The notes beneath the pieces are model-generated. The model saw only the letters and a list, made by a program, of their open reading frames with translations. It searched no databases and had not been told where the DNA came from. 64,000 nucleotides of DNA from NCBI GenBank assembly GCA_011947345.1, contig JAAVTG010000542.1, forward strand, positions 62,001-126,000, given 5' to 3'. Source of the DNA: Phytophthora quininea. Its lineage: Eukaryota; Oomycota; Peronosporomycetes; Peronosporales; Peronosporaceae. Below, one piece after another: positions 1 through 10,677 of the stretch (position 1 is its first letter; each line of letters starts with the position of its first letter). A program made the position numbers and the translations under genes.

Positions 1-935
1 ACCAAGTCGGCCACTGAACAGCGCCATCAGAACGGCTGGGGTGATCGCGAACTTCACTGACTCCGCTTCTCGGATTCCCATAACGAAATTCATTGCAGAA
101 ATGGACTTACCTTCACTTGGGATGAAGTCCTTGAACATCCTGGCTGCAGCAAGCAGATGCACTTGGGGAGGGTTATACTCCCTTCGCCTTCCTCGACACG
201 TCGGGGAAACTGGCGCAGGAGACTTGACAGAGCGGCTGAGGCGACCACTCACCTTTGGCGTTAGCTACGGTGGCTTCGCTAGCGCGACTCTGGACGGCGT
301 GCGTAACGACTGCGCATGCAGCAGTTGGCGTAGCCGCATGAGTTCAGCGCGAAGAGCTGCCACGTCTTGGGTCTCGACAGACCGCTGCGGGGCGTCACTT
401 GGCTGGCCGAGCGGTTGATGGTCGCGGGCGGACGAGGTTGCGTCGAAAGCGGCCAAGAAGGTCTCCAAATTGAACCCGTCCTGGTGGTGGGTTGGCGTCG
501 ACCGTGGTAGTACCGAGCCCGTCGAAAGTGAAGCCGCGGGCTCTGGTGCCGGAGAGGGGTCGATGGGGTAGAATGAAGCAGCGATACCGAGACGGAGGGC
601 GGCGAGCAGGTCGACACTGCCGCCGCCAGGTCGACCGCAGGCTGGGCGATCGTCTCCCGGCCGGTATTGGCTCAAGCAGAACGGGGTCGGAGCCTTGTCC
701 TCCAGATCAGCGCCCGCCGCAAGTGGTGTCGTCAGGCGAGGCGACTTACCGCGGCTGGGCGGGCGGGTCGACGCGGGGGCCACACGTTTCGCGGTTTCTT
801 CCGCGGAGTCTTGGACGGAAATGCCGTGGCCTGCCCACTTGGCTTCGGTTTGGCACGTCGGCTGGTGCGCACCGGTGGAGGTGACGTCGTCTGACGGGCA
901 GACGAGGAAGTCCACGGCTCGTCTACGCCGGTCAT
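1..935 (-). CDS. Spliced hypothetical gene, runs off left edge (frame-disrupted)
   Basis: On the minus strand a proline/serine-rich N-terminal region (first ATG at 935) leads into exons joined by good splice sites. A donor reading AAAG|GTGAGT lies at 253/252, an acceptor CAG at 212-210, exon 209-111, donor GAAG|GTAAGT at 111/110, acceptor CAG at 38-36, and exon 35 to the edge. The short exons read openly in one phase, giving YNPPQVHLLAAARMFKDF... and then ...VLMALFSGRLG. The long first exon does not stay in one frame: it changes frame near 870, and a stop (TAG, 265-267) interrupts it just before the last donor, so it is either a decaying copy or carries base errors. A leucine-rich helical stretch (LRAELMRLRQLL) sits near 320-350. 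I do not recognise the product. Confidence 0.4.
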
Positions 936-1100
936 GTCAACTACCGGGGCGGCAGGTGGCGTTTCGCCGTTCGACAATGGGGTGCCACAGGCGGGTGATT
1001 CCGGGCTTGATGCGGGGATTGGGCAGCAGGGCGGGCGGACATTGCGGAGGAAAGGACGAGTGCACTTCTTGTTCGAGGCTTTGAACTTCTTGGCGCTTAA

Positions 1101-1136
1101 AGCGAAATGAGTGGCTTTGAGGCCACTCGTTTCGCT
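1101..1136. repeat. 15-bp inverted repeat (hairpin)
   Basis: AGCGAAATGAGTGGC (1101-1115) faces GCCACTCGTTTCGCT (1122-1136) across a 6-base loop, with one mismatch. It lies upstream of the minus-strand gene at the left edge. The core resembles the short GC hairpins elsewhere in the window near Helitron ends, but no CTRR terminus follows. Confidence 0.6.
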
Positions 1137-1268
1137 CGGACGGTTGAAAGTCCTGGTGTGGAAAACACTATTTATCTTGTAGCTTTGCACGCGATAAATA
1201 CACCGTTCTTGAATGGCTGAGAGAGTTGGCGCTTTTGCAGAACCATAGATTCCTGGTTTCATCATCAT

Positions 1269-1879
1269 TGGGGCGCAGCCCCTATAATGAACTCCTTTTA
1301 CTACTTCATTTACCCTTTTACAAAGACATCTGATAAAACTGATAAAAGGTTAGGGGTAAGGTTTTATCATAGCATATCTGGGGGCGATTTCGAGCGAAAA
1401 TTCCCTGCGGTTTAAGGACATCAAATATCGCATGTGTTACCCTTCAAACAGGAAAACGGAAAAGTCACCTCCCTTGAAGAGGCTAACAGTCAGTAAAGTC
1501 GGGTCAACTTTTATGGAACCATGTTGGGGGACGTTTCTATGGGATGGTGAGTGATTAGCATAAACATGCATGTTTAGGCAAGATTTGCGGCAGCATGATT
1601 CCATCTGTGTCGGATCCCGTAAAAGGCACAGTCCTTTAATAGGAGTTCGGGCAAGCCGATTAAGCACAAATCAGGGCGAGCAGACGTGGAAGCTGATGCA
1701 CTATAAGATTTGAGTGACGTACGGCGCTGGTAAAAAGTATGCAGGAGTGCACTGATATCCACGTTTGTTTTAGGTTAGGTGGTGGCTGAGCAGTCGTCAG
1801 CACACACAGAATCGGCGCTCAGCGCGTGTTCCAGATCGGATCCAGCGTCGCGTGCTGCGAGGGGACATGCATGCCATTC
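1269..1879. other. Intergenic, no gene seen
   Basis: No ORF here has recognisable protein character on either strand. The sequence is AT-richer than its surroundings around 1290-1400. Nothing further could be supported. Confidence 0.4.
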
Positions 1880-2530
1880 TGTCGGCGTGGCTATTGGTGC
1901 GTGGGATGTGCTGCACGACGTGGTTTGATGCTCGCTAACCTGTACGTGTGCGTTTGCTGTAGTGAACTGCAGCACGGTAGCTCGCAAGACTGGTGTGGAG
2001 GCATTCAGCACGTCTACCAGTTCGGGTATCGCCCGAGGGAAAGGATATGGCGGCGGCACGACGTGGCAGAAGCTGGTAAGGCGAAGCGCAGACAACCAAG
2101 GTATTTAGGTACATGCATCGTACTGCGCGATTTAATACGCTTGACTAACATGTGCGTGTGTGTCGTATGTCCTAAACAGGAGAGCCGTAGCTGTTCAGCT
2201 AATGTGGAGGTCCCCGAGCATGCAGCCGTTCGAGCATAGCGTTGCGTGCTGCGAGCGGCTGGATACAGCGTTGTGACGGCACATCCTGGCAAATGGTTCG
2301 CAAGCACGGAGAGCCGATGTATTTCGGTGCGTGTGGTGTACTGCGCGATATTGGTAAGCTTAGCTAACATGCGTGCGCGCGTTGTGTCCTAAACAGGAGA
2401 ACTAAGCTGTTCGGAGTGGCGTGAAGCCTCCCAGGGCGTGCCGTTGGATTGCAGTAGGCAGGGTCGTGTGGAGTATACAAACAAATGATAGGACTATAGA
2501 TGGTTGTAATATTTCATAGGGAGTGTGAAC
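1880..2530. repeat. Three diverged ~215-bp tandem repeats
   Basis: Three successive blocks share the same order of words. Each has a stretch like TGGTGCGTG..GTACTGCRCGA, then CTAACATGTGCGTGYG, and in the last two TCCTAAACAGGAGA followed by AAGCTGTTC-like sequence. The CTAAC words fall near 1936, 2145 and 2362, giving spacings of about 210-218 bases. The copies are well diverged. They lie just upstream of the first Helitron remnant and of the small ORF at 2565. Confidence 0.55.
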
Positions 2531-2564
2531 AGACAACAGCGCGGCTCACAACTGAATTTGCCCA

Positions 2565-3008
2565 ATGGAGGACGATAGACGCCAGCTAGCTCGGACGGCC
2601 GAACAAGACACTTCCAGGGCACTTATTCCTGCGCACCAGGAGCTCCACAGGCTCCGGACGCTCGATGGCGCTACCGCCAGAGTCGTCCAGGCTGCCGTGC
2701 ACGCCATTGGAAGCAGGCGTGTACGCTACAAGGCAGCCAAACGTGAGGCTGATGCTATCGACGGTATCTGGCTGAGAGACACCTGTGATGCTATAGTCAA
2801 GCACCGTGTCGTGCGACGTCGGGAACATGCGGCTCGCTTGGAGGCTGTACTAAGAGATGCTCGATCCCGACAGCACAGATCAAGTTCAAGTTCAAGCGGC
2901 GTGGACACACCTGAGAACACTGGGGAGGTGCCTGAAGTGGTCGTGATCGACGACGACAGCGATTGTGGCAGCCAAGGATCGGAGTGGATTCGCGGGCGTG
3001 AAGAGTGA
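2565..3008 (+). CDS. Small charged protein with SUMO-interaction-like motif
   Basis: A 147-residue ORF with its own ATG. Residues about 1-100 are arginine-rich and predicted helical (RVRYKAAKREADAID, VVRRREHAARLEAVLRDAR). A polyserine run follows at about 106-111, then EVPEVVVIDDDSDCGS at about 121-136. The hydrophobic VVVI followed by four acids and a serine fits the known SUMO-interacting motif. It ends about 195 bases before the first Helitron Rep reading frame on the same strand, so it may be that element's accessory ORF or a first exon. No homologue is recognised, and coding status rests on length and composition. Confidence 0.4.
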   Translation: MEDDRRQLARTAEQDTSRALIPAHQELHRLRTLDGATARVVQAAVHAIGSRRVRYKAAKREADAIDGIWLRDTCDAIVKHRVVRRREHAARLEAVLRDARSRQHRSSSSSSGVDTPENTGEVPEVVVIDDDSDCGSQGSEWIRGREE

Positions 3009-3202
3009 TAGCACGCTTTGGAGATACGGTGTTCGCAGGTTCCAGTAAGCAGCTCAAGAAAATACAAGATCTCTCCAAGGTGTGATGTTGTTTTGGTTGT
3101 TTGTCTTCTCGAAAGTGGTATGTACACGTTCAGTTGCTAACCGTATGCACAATGATAGCAGAAAAAATGATTAGTGGCGTCTGTTGATGGGTTTCCTGCT
3201 AA

Positions 3203-4036
3203 TTGTTCTTCTTTTGCATACAAGGAGAACGTCTTCAGGTGAATGAAGCTGATGAATTAGCAAGTAGGGCAACAGGTCATATTGCTGCACAAACTACGGC
3301 GGGCTCTAGCACGCTATTGCATAGCTACGACGATACGGATTCATTAGCGCAATCGCCGAGCTGCGAGACAACAGCCGGCACCTGTTCTGCTGAAAGTCAC
3401 TGTGCTGGGAATAGCGATGGTAAATCTCAGATCTCAGCGGAAGTGGGAATTGTACACGGCACAGAAGACGAATGCTGCGAGCGAGATATAATGGAAAGCA
3501 TGACAGAGTCGTATGAGCTTGAAGGGAATCAAGGTGATAAGACAAGTGAGTTAGAACGTATGCTGGGGGCTGTTGGTATGGGAGCAAACGCAAATTCCTC
3601 CATTGGCGAGCTTCGCCGCAATGCAGATCCGATAAACGAGTATGAAACTAATACCTTAATGCAAAATTGTTTCCCTACGCTATTCCCAGACGGTCATGGG
3701 GGCCTCAACCCGTTTAACGAGAGCGAGCGCAGAATACATGAGTACAGCTTGACCGAATACTGCTCCCACTTAATGAAGTGGCATGACAGGAGATTTATAA
3801 TCCACGGCAACTTCAAGTTCTTCTGCATGAACCTCATTCAGCGCCGACAGATAGATGGCCTAGTCCGAAGAGTACGCATTTCGGATCAACGAAGCACAGC
3901 AATAAAAACAGCTAGCGGAGATTTTAGGTCTGACAAGAGCAGCAGGTCCAATCGCGAACAGGAAAAAGAAGAATTAAACGCCGCTATGCAGGTATTAAAC
4001 TCTCTGAAGCCTTTTTTTTCGCGTAGTCAGAGGTAG
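3203..4036 (+). pseudogene. Helitron 1: N-terminal Helitron-like domain
   Basis: The first part is acidic and low complexity. From about residue 150 it shows the block conserved before the Rep motif in Helitron proteins: NEYETNTLMQNCFPTLFPDG, then HEYSLTEYCSHLMKWHDRRFIIHGNFKFFCMN split over adjoining blocks. The reading frame breaks after FFSRSQR and the gene resumes in another frame. No convincing ATG is near the start; the open frame may begin by splicing (an AG-containing stretch precedes 3225). Confidence 0.7.
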
Positions 4037-4298
4037 TGGTCTTTATTGATCGAACACTCGTGATGATTTAATGTCCATGATAGGAAATCGTTCCCTTCGT
4101 ACGAGGTGGCCAACGTTTTTTTACACTCAGTGCCGCCGCCACGATTTGGCCAGATTTTGTGAGGGCCTGTAATCCATCTTTAACGCTAGAAGAATGCTGT
4201 CAATTATCGTATAGCGATAGAAGGCGATATCTGAACGAGAATCCAGACATTAGTGTCAGACACTTTCATCGTCGCTTTAAAGCGTTTTTGAGAACGTA

Positions 4299-5597
4299 TT
4301 GTGCGGGAAATCGAAACCTCTAGGAGAGATAATTAACCATTTCTGGCGCGTTGAGTTTCAGCAGCACGGGTCACCGCACATACATTGCCTGATTTGGATT
4401 CGAGACACACCAGATATGATCAAACTCTCTGAGACTCAGGAAGGCCGAGAAGAGCTCGCCAAATTTGTTGATCAGAGGATATCTGTGTTGTCCAAAACGC
4501 TGAGTGATCTAGAAGCGTGTCAGTGCTCAATCTGTGTTGCTGACCACATTGGCGACGTCAATATACTGGCCAGAAGGCCACCATCAGTAGAGAGCAGTGA
4601 ATGGCAATGCGATTTGTCGCGTCTGGTAAATCGAGTCCAACAACATATCTGCCATGCAAATTCTTCCTGCCGGAAGAAGGGGTCTGCCTGTCGTTTTGGG
4701 TACCCAAAAGAGCTGCAAACAACAGCCAACATAGATACAAGCTTTGCTTCGGACGGAACACCCTCCATGAAGGTTCTGCTGAAGCAATCAGTCTCTACGA
4801 TAAATAATTACTCACCACATTTGTTGTCGTGCTGGCGTGCCAATATGGACTTACAGCTAATTGGAAATTCCTACGGCGCTGCTGAGTATGCTGGAGCCTA
4901 CGTGAGCAAGGCGGAACCCAATACATTAAAATTTAGGCGCATTATTTCCAAAGCAATTCAACGGTGCGACCCAAATCTAGCTTGCCACGCCATTTTAAAG
5001 CGTGTCGCTAACGCAACACTGTCTGTTCGAGAGGTGGGAGCGCCAGAAGCAATATACATTCTTCTCCGAAGTCTTCCAATGCATAGCAAGTCACGGCCTA
5101 TAGTGAAAGTAAAGGCCTTGCGCCACAATGAACGATACTACAGAGTTGAACCTCACAATGTTCGTGAACTTGCTGCATTGGCCGATTGTGGTTGAACGGC
5201 AACACTCCGGATTGAACCAATTGAGAGGGCTTACATGAACCGGCCTGCCAACGAAATTTTTGATGAGATGAGTTTTGCGTCTTTTGTAGAGCAATTTGGA
5301 CTATGTGATTCTGCAGGAAGAACGAAAGCCGCAACAGAGACTTGGAAGCGCCTAGATGGAGAAGGCTGGATTAAACGTCGGAGTAAGCAGGCTGTCGTTC
5401 AAAAGTCACCCTGGATGAAGCCCGACGTCTCCAACCCGAGTTTCTGCTTCTCAGAAATTTTCTTTTACGTACCCTGGCGAACGTTAGATGACCTTCCTCA
5501 CACTGATGAAGAATGTATTGGGGCGGTTTTAAACGCGCAGGAATCCCAGCTCGATAACGAAGTCCTAGAAGAATCTAACGCAAAGATTGCTCGCTAA
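4299..5597 (+). pseudogene. Helitron 1: HUH Rep nuclease region
   Basis: The segment RVEFQQHGSPHIHCLIWI carries the HUH metal-binding motif of rolling-circle Rep nucleases. A cysteine-containing stretch follows (CQCSICVADH; HANSSCRKKGSACRFGYPKEL), then the region of the catalytic tyrosines (YGAAEYAGAYVSKAEP). After a TGA at 5193-5195 the same frame continues from 5235 with SFASFVEQFGLCD and FFYVPWRTLDDLPH, a block typical of Helitron proteins between Rep and helicase. Function would be nicking and joining of the element's ends. The internal stop and frame change make it non-functional as read. Confidence 0.75.
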
Positions 5598-5835
5598 CAT
5601 AAGCTAGACCTTTTAAAAATTCACGAGAATCTTGCTGCCTTACTTCCCTACCTTCTTCTGAGTACATATTTGTCAGTTCTACTAACAGCGAGCCACAAGA
5701 AGAACCCGACGTGGAAGCAAATAGCGCGTGTTCTCATAGTATTAACGGTAGTACGGAGTGGAAAGCAAAGCATGACTACTCGCCGGAGGTAGTTGAAAAG
5801 GCAAGTAACTTTTAAAAGGATGCTTAAAGCCTTGG

Positions 5836-7546
5836 TTGGATGCAAGTAAAGAGATCCGTAAGCTAAACCGTGAGCTTAGTAATGCTGACACCAGTTCTTC
5901 CCACTATCGATATCCAATATCTAGAGAGGATGATGACTCGAACGCGCCTGAGATAATGGCGGAGTCACAATGGATACCTTTCGCACTTGCAATGCAGCAA
6001 TCGAGAGAGAGGTTCAAAAGCTCGCTAGATCTTACACATTGTAAACCTCTTCATCTTATTATAAATGGCGAGAGTGGGTCCGGGAAAAGATGGTTAATCA
6101 AACATATCGTGAAAGACGTTCATGCCGTTTTTGGCGAGCATAAAGCTACGAGAAGAAAGTCTAAACGTGTCCTTCTGCTAGCTCATCAAGGAACCGCAAC
6201 TTTCAATATAAAGGGTAAGACACTTTGCTCAGCTTTGGCATTTACCTCTTTCTCGCGAAACGCATTTTCCGTACCTGATAAATCTATATTAGAATCAAAA
6301 TCGGGTCCTACAAGATTAAAACAGATGCAACAGGAGTACAATGATGTCAATCTTGTTATAATAGATGAGTCTAGCATGATATCATGCGGAATGCTGTATT
6401 GGATTGATCAAAGGATGCGTGAGATATGGCCTGATCACTCGAACGAGCTGTTCGGAGGGCGAGATGTGTACTTTACCGGAGATGCAGCTCAGTTGGATCC
6501 CGTTCTGCCTAGTGCTTTGTCGACTTCGATATCGAAAATCGCAAATGGTGTACAGCGTAGAGGGAGAGAGGTCTGGAAAGGTATCGAGCGCGTTTGTACC
6601 CTCACTAGCCAAAATCGAGGTAAGGAAGATCCGGAATGGTTTGAGTCATTAAGTAGATTGCGTAAAAGAGCTCCAACAGCAGCTGGCATTGCGCTTTTAA
6701 CTCGAGGTGCTTGCAAGAGATAGATCAGCCAGAATGGATCGCCCAAGCTAAACATATTGCCTAGAAAAATGTCGATGTAGACGCTGCAACTGGTAAGAGA
6801 GTTCGAGCATCAAATTCTCCAATTGTTCACATTAAATCGCAACACTTCGTTCAGCAGAAACGACTGACAGCTAAAAGGGACATTCTGCGGGAACAGTAAA
6901 TGCTCTGTTAAAAGAAGCATTACTTCCTAACCCAGATCACGATCGTGTAGTGGCCAGTAATGTCAAACTCAGTGTAGGTGCCCCTGTGACGCTTTCATTT
7001 AATATGGCGCAGATGGTGGGCTTGTGCAATGGGACCAATGCTATAATATACGACTTTCTGTTTACCCAAGGCAGTGAACTGTCCATTGTTTTGATTCAGA
7101 TCACCGACACGTACTTAGGGCCCTCTCTGCTGGATGGCGTCCCAAATATTGTGCCTATCATACCGAAAGAGGTATCTTGGGGTAAAACGTAAACCGATGT
7201 GCGAGCAGTACGAAGAGGAATACCTCTCCGGTTGGCTTACGCGTTGACAGTTCACAAAGTGCAGGGCTTGACGTGCAACTACATAGTGTTCATTTCAAAT
7301 TCTATTCCGAATGTTGCCTTCGCGTACGTTGCGTTATCTCGTATACGAACCCACGATTCGATAGTAATCACGCAGAGGCTCATCTTGGATAAGTTAACAG
7401 CAACGCCGCAGCAAGCTTTAGCATTCCAAACCGAGGATGCACGCGTTTTGGCAGCAGTAAAAAAAACAGAAGCTGAAGCGTCACTATTAGTCACCAAGAT
7501 GAAAGAAGCTGCGCGATCTCACAACGCCGGGATGTCTCCTCGATAA
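5836..7546 (+). pseudogene. Helitron 1: Pif1-like SF1 helicase
   Basis: SF1 helicase motifs appear in order. Motif I reads NGESGSGKRW (the usual Ser/Thr after GK is Arg here), motif II LVIIDESSM, motif III YFTGDAAQLDPV, then a WKGIERVCTLTSQNR block. After a disrupted stretch (6724-6949) the C-terminal half reads VGAPVTLSFNMAQMVGLCNGT, ALTVHKVQGLT (motif V) and VAFAYVALSRIRT (motif VI). A TAA at 7190-7192 interrupts the last part. The helicase would unwind DNA during rolling-circle transposition. The altered motif I and the stops indicate a dead copy. Confidence 0.75.
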
Positions 7547-7912
7547 GTTTGGTGAACCTCCGCCATTTCGCCATATCATGCGCCTGAAGCTACCACATTT
7601 GCTGCTAGCATGTGGTACTGGGCTACCGAGGCACATCAACAAGGTATGTCTTAGCAAAGAAACAACTGCATCACGATCACTTGCACTAACTGCAACGTAC
7701 ATACACGACAGGGATGCGCTTCAAATACACACAATCAAGGGACAGCAGAGGAACCCTGTCAAGATTAAACGAACTCTACCAACGCGGCTAAAACGAATGT
7801 TTATTGGTCTCCAAAGCGCAGAGGAATTCGCAGATCGAATCTAACCCGCCGTGGCCTCGTGCAATTTCCAGATTTCCGTGCAAATACTCATGAACCGGGG
7901 ATCTTGAGCCAT
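7547..7912. other. Intergenic with short inverted repeat
   Basis: No convincing gene. An 8-bp perfect inverted repeat, TACCACAT at 7591-7598 and ATGTGGTA at 7610-7617, is the only structure seen, and no Helitron terminus follows it. Confidence 0.35.
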
Positions 7913-8832
7913 TCATTGCAACGTTTGCAAGCGCTCTGATTCGGTCACATCACAGCGAATTTCATCGGGCAAGCCGTGATTTTGTGTCCGCAGCGTCGCC
8001 CTCGGCGGTTCCGCTGCCACGTTAATATGCGACAACAAAGTGGAGATACTGCGGATCTCTGGTGGTACGACAGGCTGACCCTGACACACTCCAAGCACGC
8101 TACGAAGTTGGTGCTGCTCCGTTCCACCAACAGCCACAAGAATCAGCATGTAGACAGTTGAAGGAGAAATATTGGTCGATCGCGGCTCCGTGGTAACAGG
8201 CTTCTCTTCATCGGTATTTCTCTGGGCAGTGTCAGCCACATTCACAGCGTGGCGTCGTGCGGAAGTCATAGGTGCCGGGATTGCTTGGTTTCCAACGCGT
8301 GGCACACCCACTGGGGACTGGACACTGGACATGCGAAGTCTTTTGTTTGATAGACCTGGTGTATTTTCCTTCTGCACCACGCTTCTCTTCTTCCGTTTTG
8401 AACTCTTTTTCGTGTTGTCAACCGCTTTGAGTCTTATCGTAGCGACGCCATCGCACGACAAGGTGCTAGCCACATTGACGCCCTTGATAGGAGTTGAAGA
8501 TGACGCCGCTTGCCCGACGTTGCTGTTGCCATTCTGTGGTGCTGCACGCCGATAACGCTCTCGTGCCAACGCGTTTTGGCGGTCTCGGTGGTCCTCACAC
8601 AACCAATGACGTTTTCCGTTCAACTTAATCGATCTTTCTTTCGTGCACCCTCCAGGGTATTGACACTGGAGAGGAGCGAGAGATCTCGACGTTTGCTTTG
8701 CTCGCCGCGCTCAAAGCTTCGCGACCGGATACGTTTTGTGCTTCTCACACATAAAGTGTGTCGTCCCGTCCTCTTTCACTGCCAATGCTGCTTTACAACT
8801 GCTAGAGTAAATGGAACCTTCCTGAGGGGATC
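7913..8832 (-). CDS. Protein with two Cys/His modules, interrupted by a stop
   Basis: Reading leftwards, a first Cys/His block (SSSCKAALAVKEDGTTHFMC..H) is followed by a TGA at 8713-8711. A second block then reads CQYPGGCTKERSIKLNGKRH, WLCEDHR and RQNALARERYRR. The pattern C-x5-C...H-x2-C-x2-H followed by a basic helix resembles a small oomycete family of putative zinc-binding proteins. The rest is a Lys/Arg- and Ser-rich low-complexity tail of about 200 residues ending at 7913. No ATG was identified at the N-terminus, so an upstream exon or a pseudogene is possible. It lies between Helitron 1 and a possible Helitron end, so capture by the element is conceivable. Confidence 0.45.
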
Positions 8833-9454
8833 GCTCTGCTGATAACCAAGTCAAAACACACGTACACAGCAGTTAGTTGAGAGCGCCACTGTTTAACGTA
8901 CACTCTTGACCGCACTTGGCATGGCTGCTCCAGTGTCCTAACGTCTGCTCGTTTGTCATGGGGAAATCGCGTTCTTTGCTTGAGGCGAGGGAGGATGTGA
9001 TGAGCGAACTGAAAGGCCGCTTGAACCCTTTTCAAATTGATATGCCTATCGGGGGCGATGCTGAACTACACTTTGGAATATATCTTAGACTGCTACTAGA
9101 GACTTGCTGTCTGTCCGTTTGTCTGTCAGTCTGTCGGTCAGTCCGTCGCCGAGTTTCGATGGACAAGATCCGGCGCTGCCATTGGCTGCCGAGCGCCAGC
9201 GACGGCGGCGTCCATTCGCCAAAAAGAGTTTCAGCCAATCGCTGCCGAGCGGAGCGAAGGCGGCCCGAGAAGGTGGACCACACCAATTCGTACTTTACTG
9301 GGACGTTCGCCCCCAAATTCAAAAGAAGAAGCGCGCGCGGGCTGTCTAGCGGAAAGGTGCGTTGCATGTATGCATGTTAGACTTAAGTGGAGACGAAGCC
9401 ACCACGCACAGATAGTCCTAGACTCCTGGGAGGAAGTTAGGGTGAAGTATATGG
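8833..9454. other. Intergenic, repeat-bearing
   Basis: No supported gene. The stretch holds the GTCT-type microsatellite and a GC-rich segment (9160-9260) with the word GAGCGGAGCGAAGG, which resembles words near the Helitron ends at 15680 and 47730. Confidence 0.35.
9107..9147. repeat. Imperfect GTCT/GTCC tetranucleotide microsatellite
   Basis: About ten units of GTCN (GTCT, GTCC, GTTT, GTCA, GTCG) run in phase. Similar GTCC/GTCT tracts recur near 45220-45275 and 47632-47660, the last just beyond a Helitron 3' end, which hints at shared element-derived flanks. Confidence 0.7.
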
Positions 9455-9485
9455 CCCAGCGCTTGCGCTGGGGGTGTCGTGCTAA
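9455..9485 (+). other. Helitron-like 3' terminus (hairpin plus CTAA)
   Basis: CCCAGCGC (9455-9462), two bases, GCGCTGGG (9465-9472) form a perfect 8-bp stem. CTAA follows at 9482-9485 after a 9-base gap. The geometry fits a Helitron 3' end (hairpin close upstream of CTRR), but the next base is G rather than the usual T. It could close Helitron 1 or a non-autonomous relative. Confidence 0.4.
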
Positions 9486-9915
9486 GGGGCTGCGGCCTAC
9501 CACCCACTCTGAGTGAGAGCACACTATGGCGCCTGCCTATTGGCCAAATTTACCCGAAGCTTTCGACCTGTTGATGTCGAGCTTCCGCTGAAAAGCGATG
9601 TGCAACGGATATCGCACGAAGACTCTCAGTACTGCCCGGGCGCTCAAACCTGGACTTGCCGACGGTGCCATTTATGGTGCAGCAAAAACCACTCCGTACC
9701 CATTTTTGGGTATGTTGTAGGCGGGATATGTTTGCGGCTTATTACGAAGGGAGCTGGCACGCCAGGCAGTACGCAGATGCAAACACACTCAACAAAAACG
9801 ACGCAAAAGACCCAAGATCCGAGATCAAGACTCCAACCTGCATATAAAAATGTGGACGTACTTAGACGTAATGTCTAACGCGCTGTGTGACTCTGTTTTG
9901 TGTCCACAGGACGCC

Positions 9916-10677
9916 ATGGCGCGACCCAAGCGCAAGCGGACGCGCGAGGACATAGAGAAAGAGTTGCGGGAGAACGAACGTGTTAACACGACTCCATGCG
10001 GACCTGAGGATCGTGCGGACAAGCGGAAGCGCCAACGAAGACGAAGTAGCAGGCGATGTAATCTCAACAAGGCTCTGGAAGCGTTAACGTTGAACGCGGA
10101 CCACATCACAACTCGGGAGGTCCAAGCACCAGCTGTCGACATAAATGGCGATCAAGAAGGTAAACAGGAGGAAGATGACCCAGCAGAACATCAACGACGT
10201 TACGCCGAGTCTGTGGGAGAAATTGCCCCCGTGACGGTGGCAACTCCTGCACCAAGTGCAGTAATACCTGAACCAGACGAAGCGGAGAGGATCCGTGCGA
10301 AGAAAGCCGAAAACGCGCGGAAACGGAGAGCCAACATGACCGCATCTCAGAAAGAACGTACTCGGACGCGAAATCGAGAGCTGCAGCGGATTCGACGAGC
10401 CAGGAAGAAAGAAGACCAGGTTCAGGCCAGGAGAGAACACGACAGATTGTACCAAGAAGCTCGCCGTGCTAATCGAACCGAGGAGGCGCGGGAGGAAATT
10501 CGAGAGTGTGATCGCGTCTATCGTGGCAGCCGTCGAGAAGGTCAGTCACAAGAAGAGAGAGAGAGAACGAGACCGGGATCGAACGTACCAGGTCAATCGT
10601 CGCGAGAATCAATGCCAAGACGAGAGAGATCGCGAGCGGGAACGAGGTCGTATGTACCAACAGCGTCATCGTGGTAA
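9916..10677 (+). pseudogene. Helitron 2: basic N-terminal repeat region
   Basis: An ATG at 9916, just after an AG acceptor-like sequence (TGTGTCCACAG), starts MARPKRKRTREDIEKELREN. After a linker the protein becomes highly charged with units of about 23-24 residues, recurring as REHDRLYQEARR, RECDRVYRGSRREGQSQEE and so on. The frame fails inside the GA-rich run at about 10549-10565 and the same repeat continues in the next frame (overlapping from 10466). A nuclear-localising, coiled-coil or nucleic-acid-binding role is an inference from composition. Confidence 0.6.

Larger units (their letters stand above)
2565..7546 (+). mobile_element. Helitron 1 (degenerate, autonomous type)
   Basis: In the right order on the plus strand are the parts of a Helitron RepHel protein: a Helitron-like N-terminal domain (3203-4036), an HUH Rep nuclease (4299-5597) and a Pif1-like SF1 helicase (5836-7546). 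The pieces lie in different frames with several stops, so the element is inactive by itself. The left limit is set at the small ORF by inference. No CTRR-type 3' end was found directly after the helicase; a candidate end occurs at 9455-9485, beyond a minus-strand gene. Confidence 0.7.

Noticed and set aside
1101..1136. 15-bp hairpin as a Helitron terminus or terminator
   Set aside because: No CTRR on either side and no transcription context; kept only as an inverted repeat.
7591..7617. 8-bp inverted repeat after Helitron 1 as its 3' hairpin
   Set aside because: No CTRR motif follows at the usual distance, and the stem is AT-rich, unlike the other ends.
9032..9367. Minus-strand ORF with RTDRQTDRQTDRQ repeat
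   Set aside because: The repeat is a translation of the GTCN microsatellite; no further coding evidence.
10084..10455. Minus-strand ORF opposite the Helitron 2 head
   Set aside because: Its Leu/Ser/Phe-rich composition is the mirror of the Arg/Glu-rich sense repeats; no independent support.
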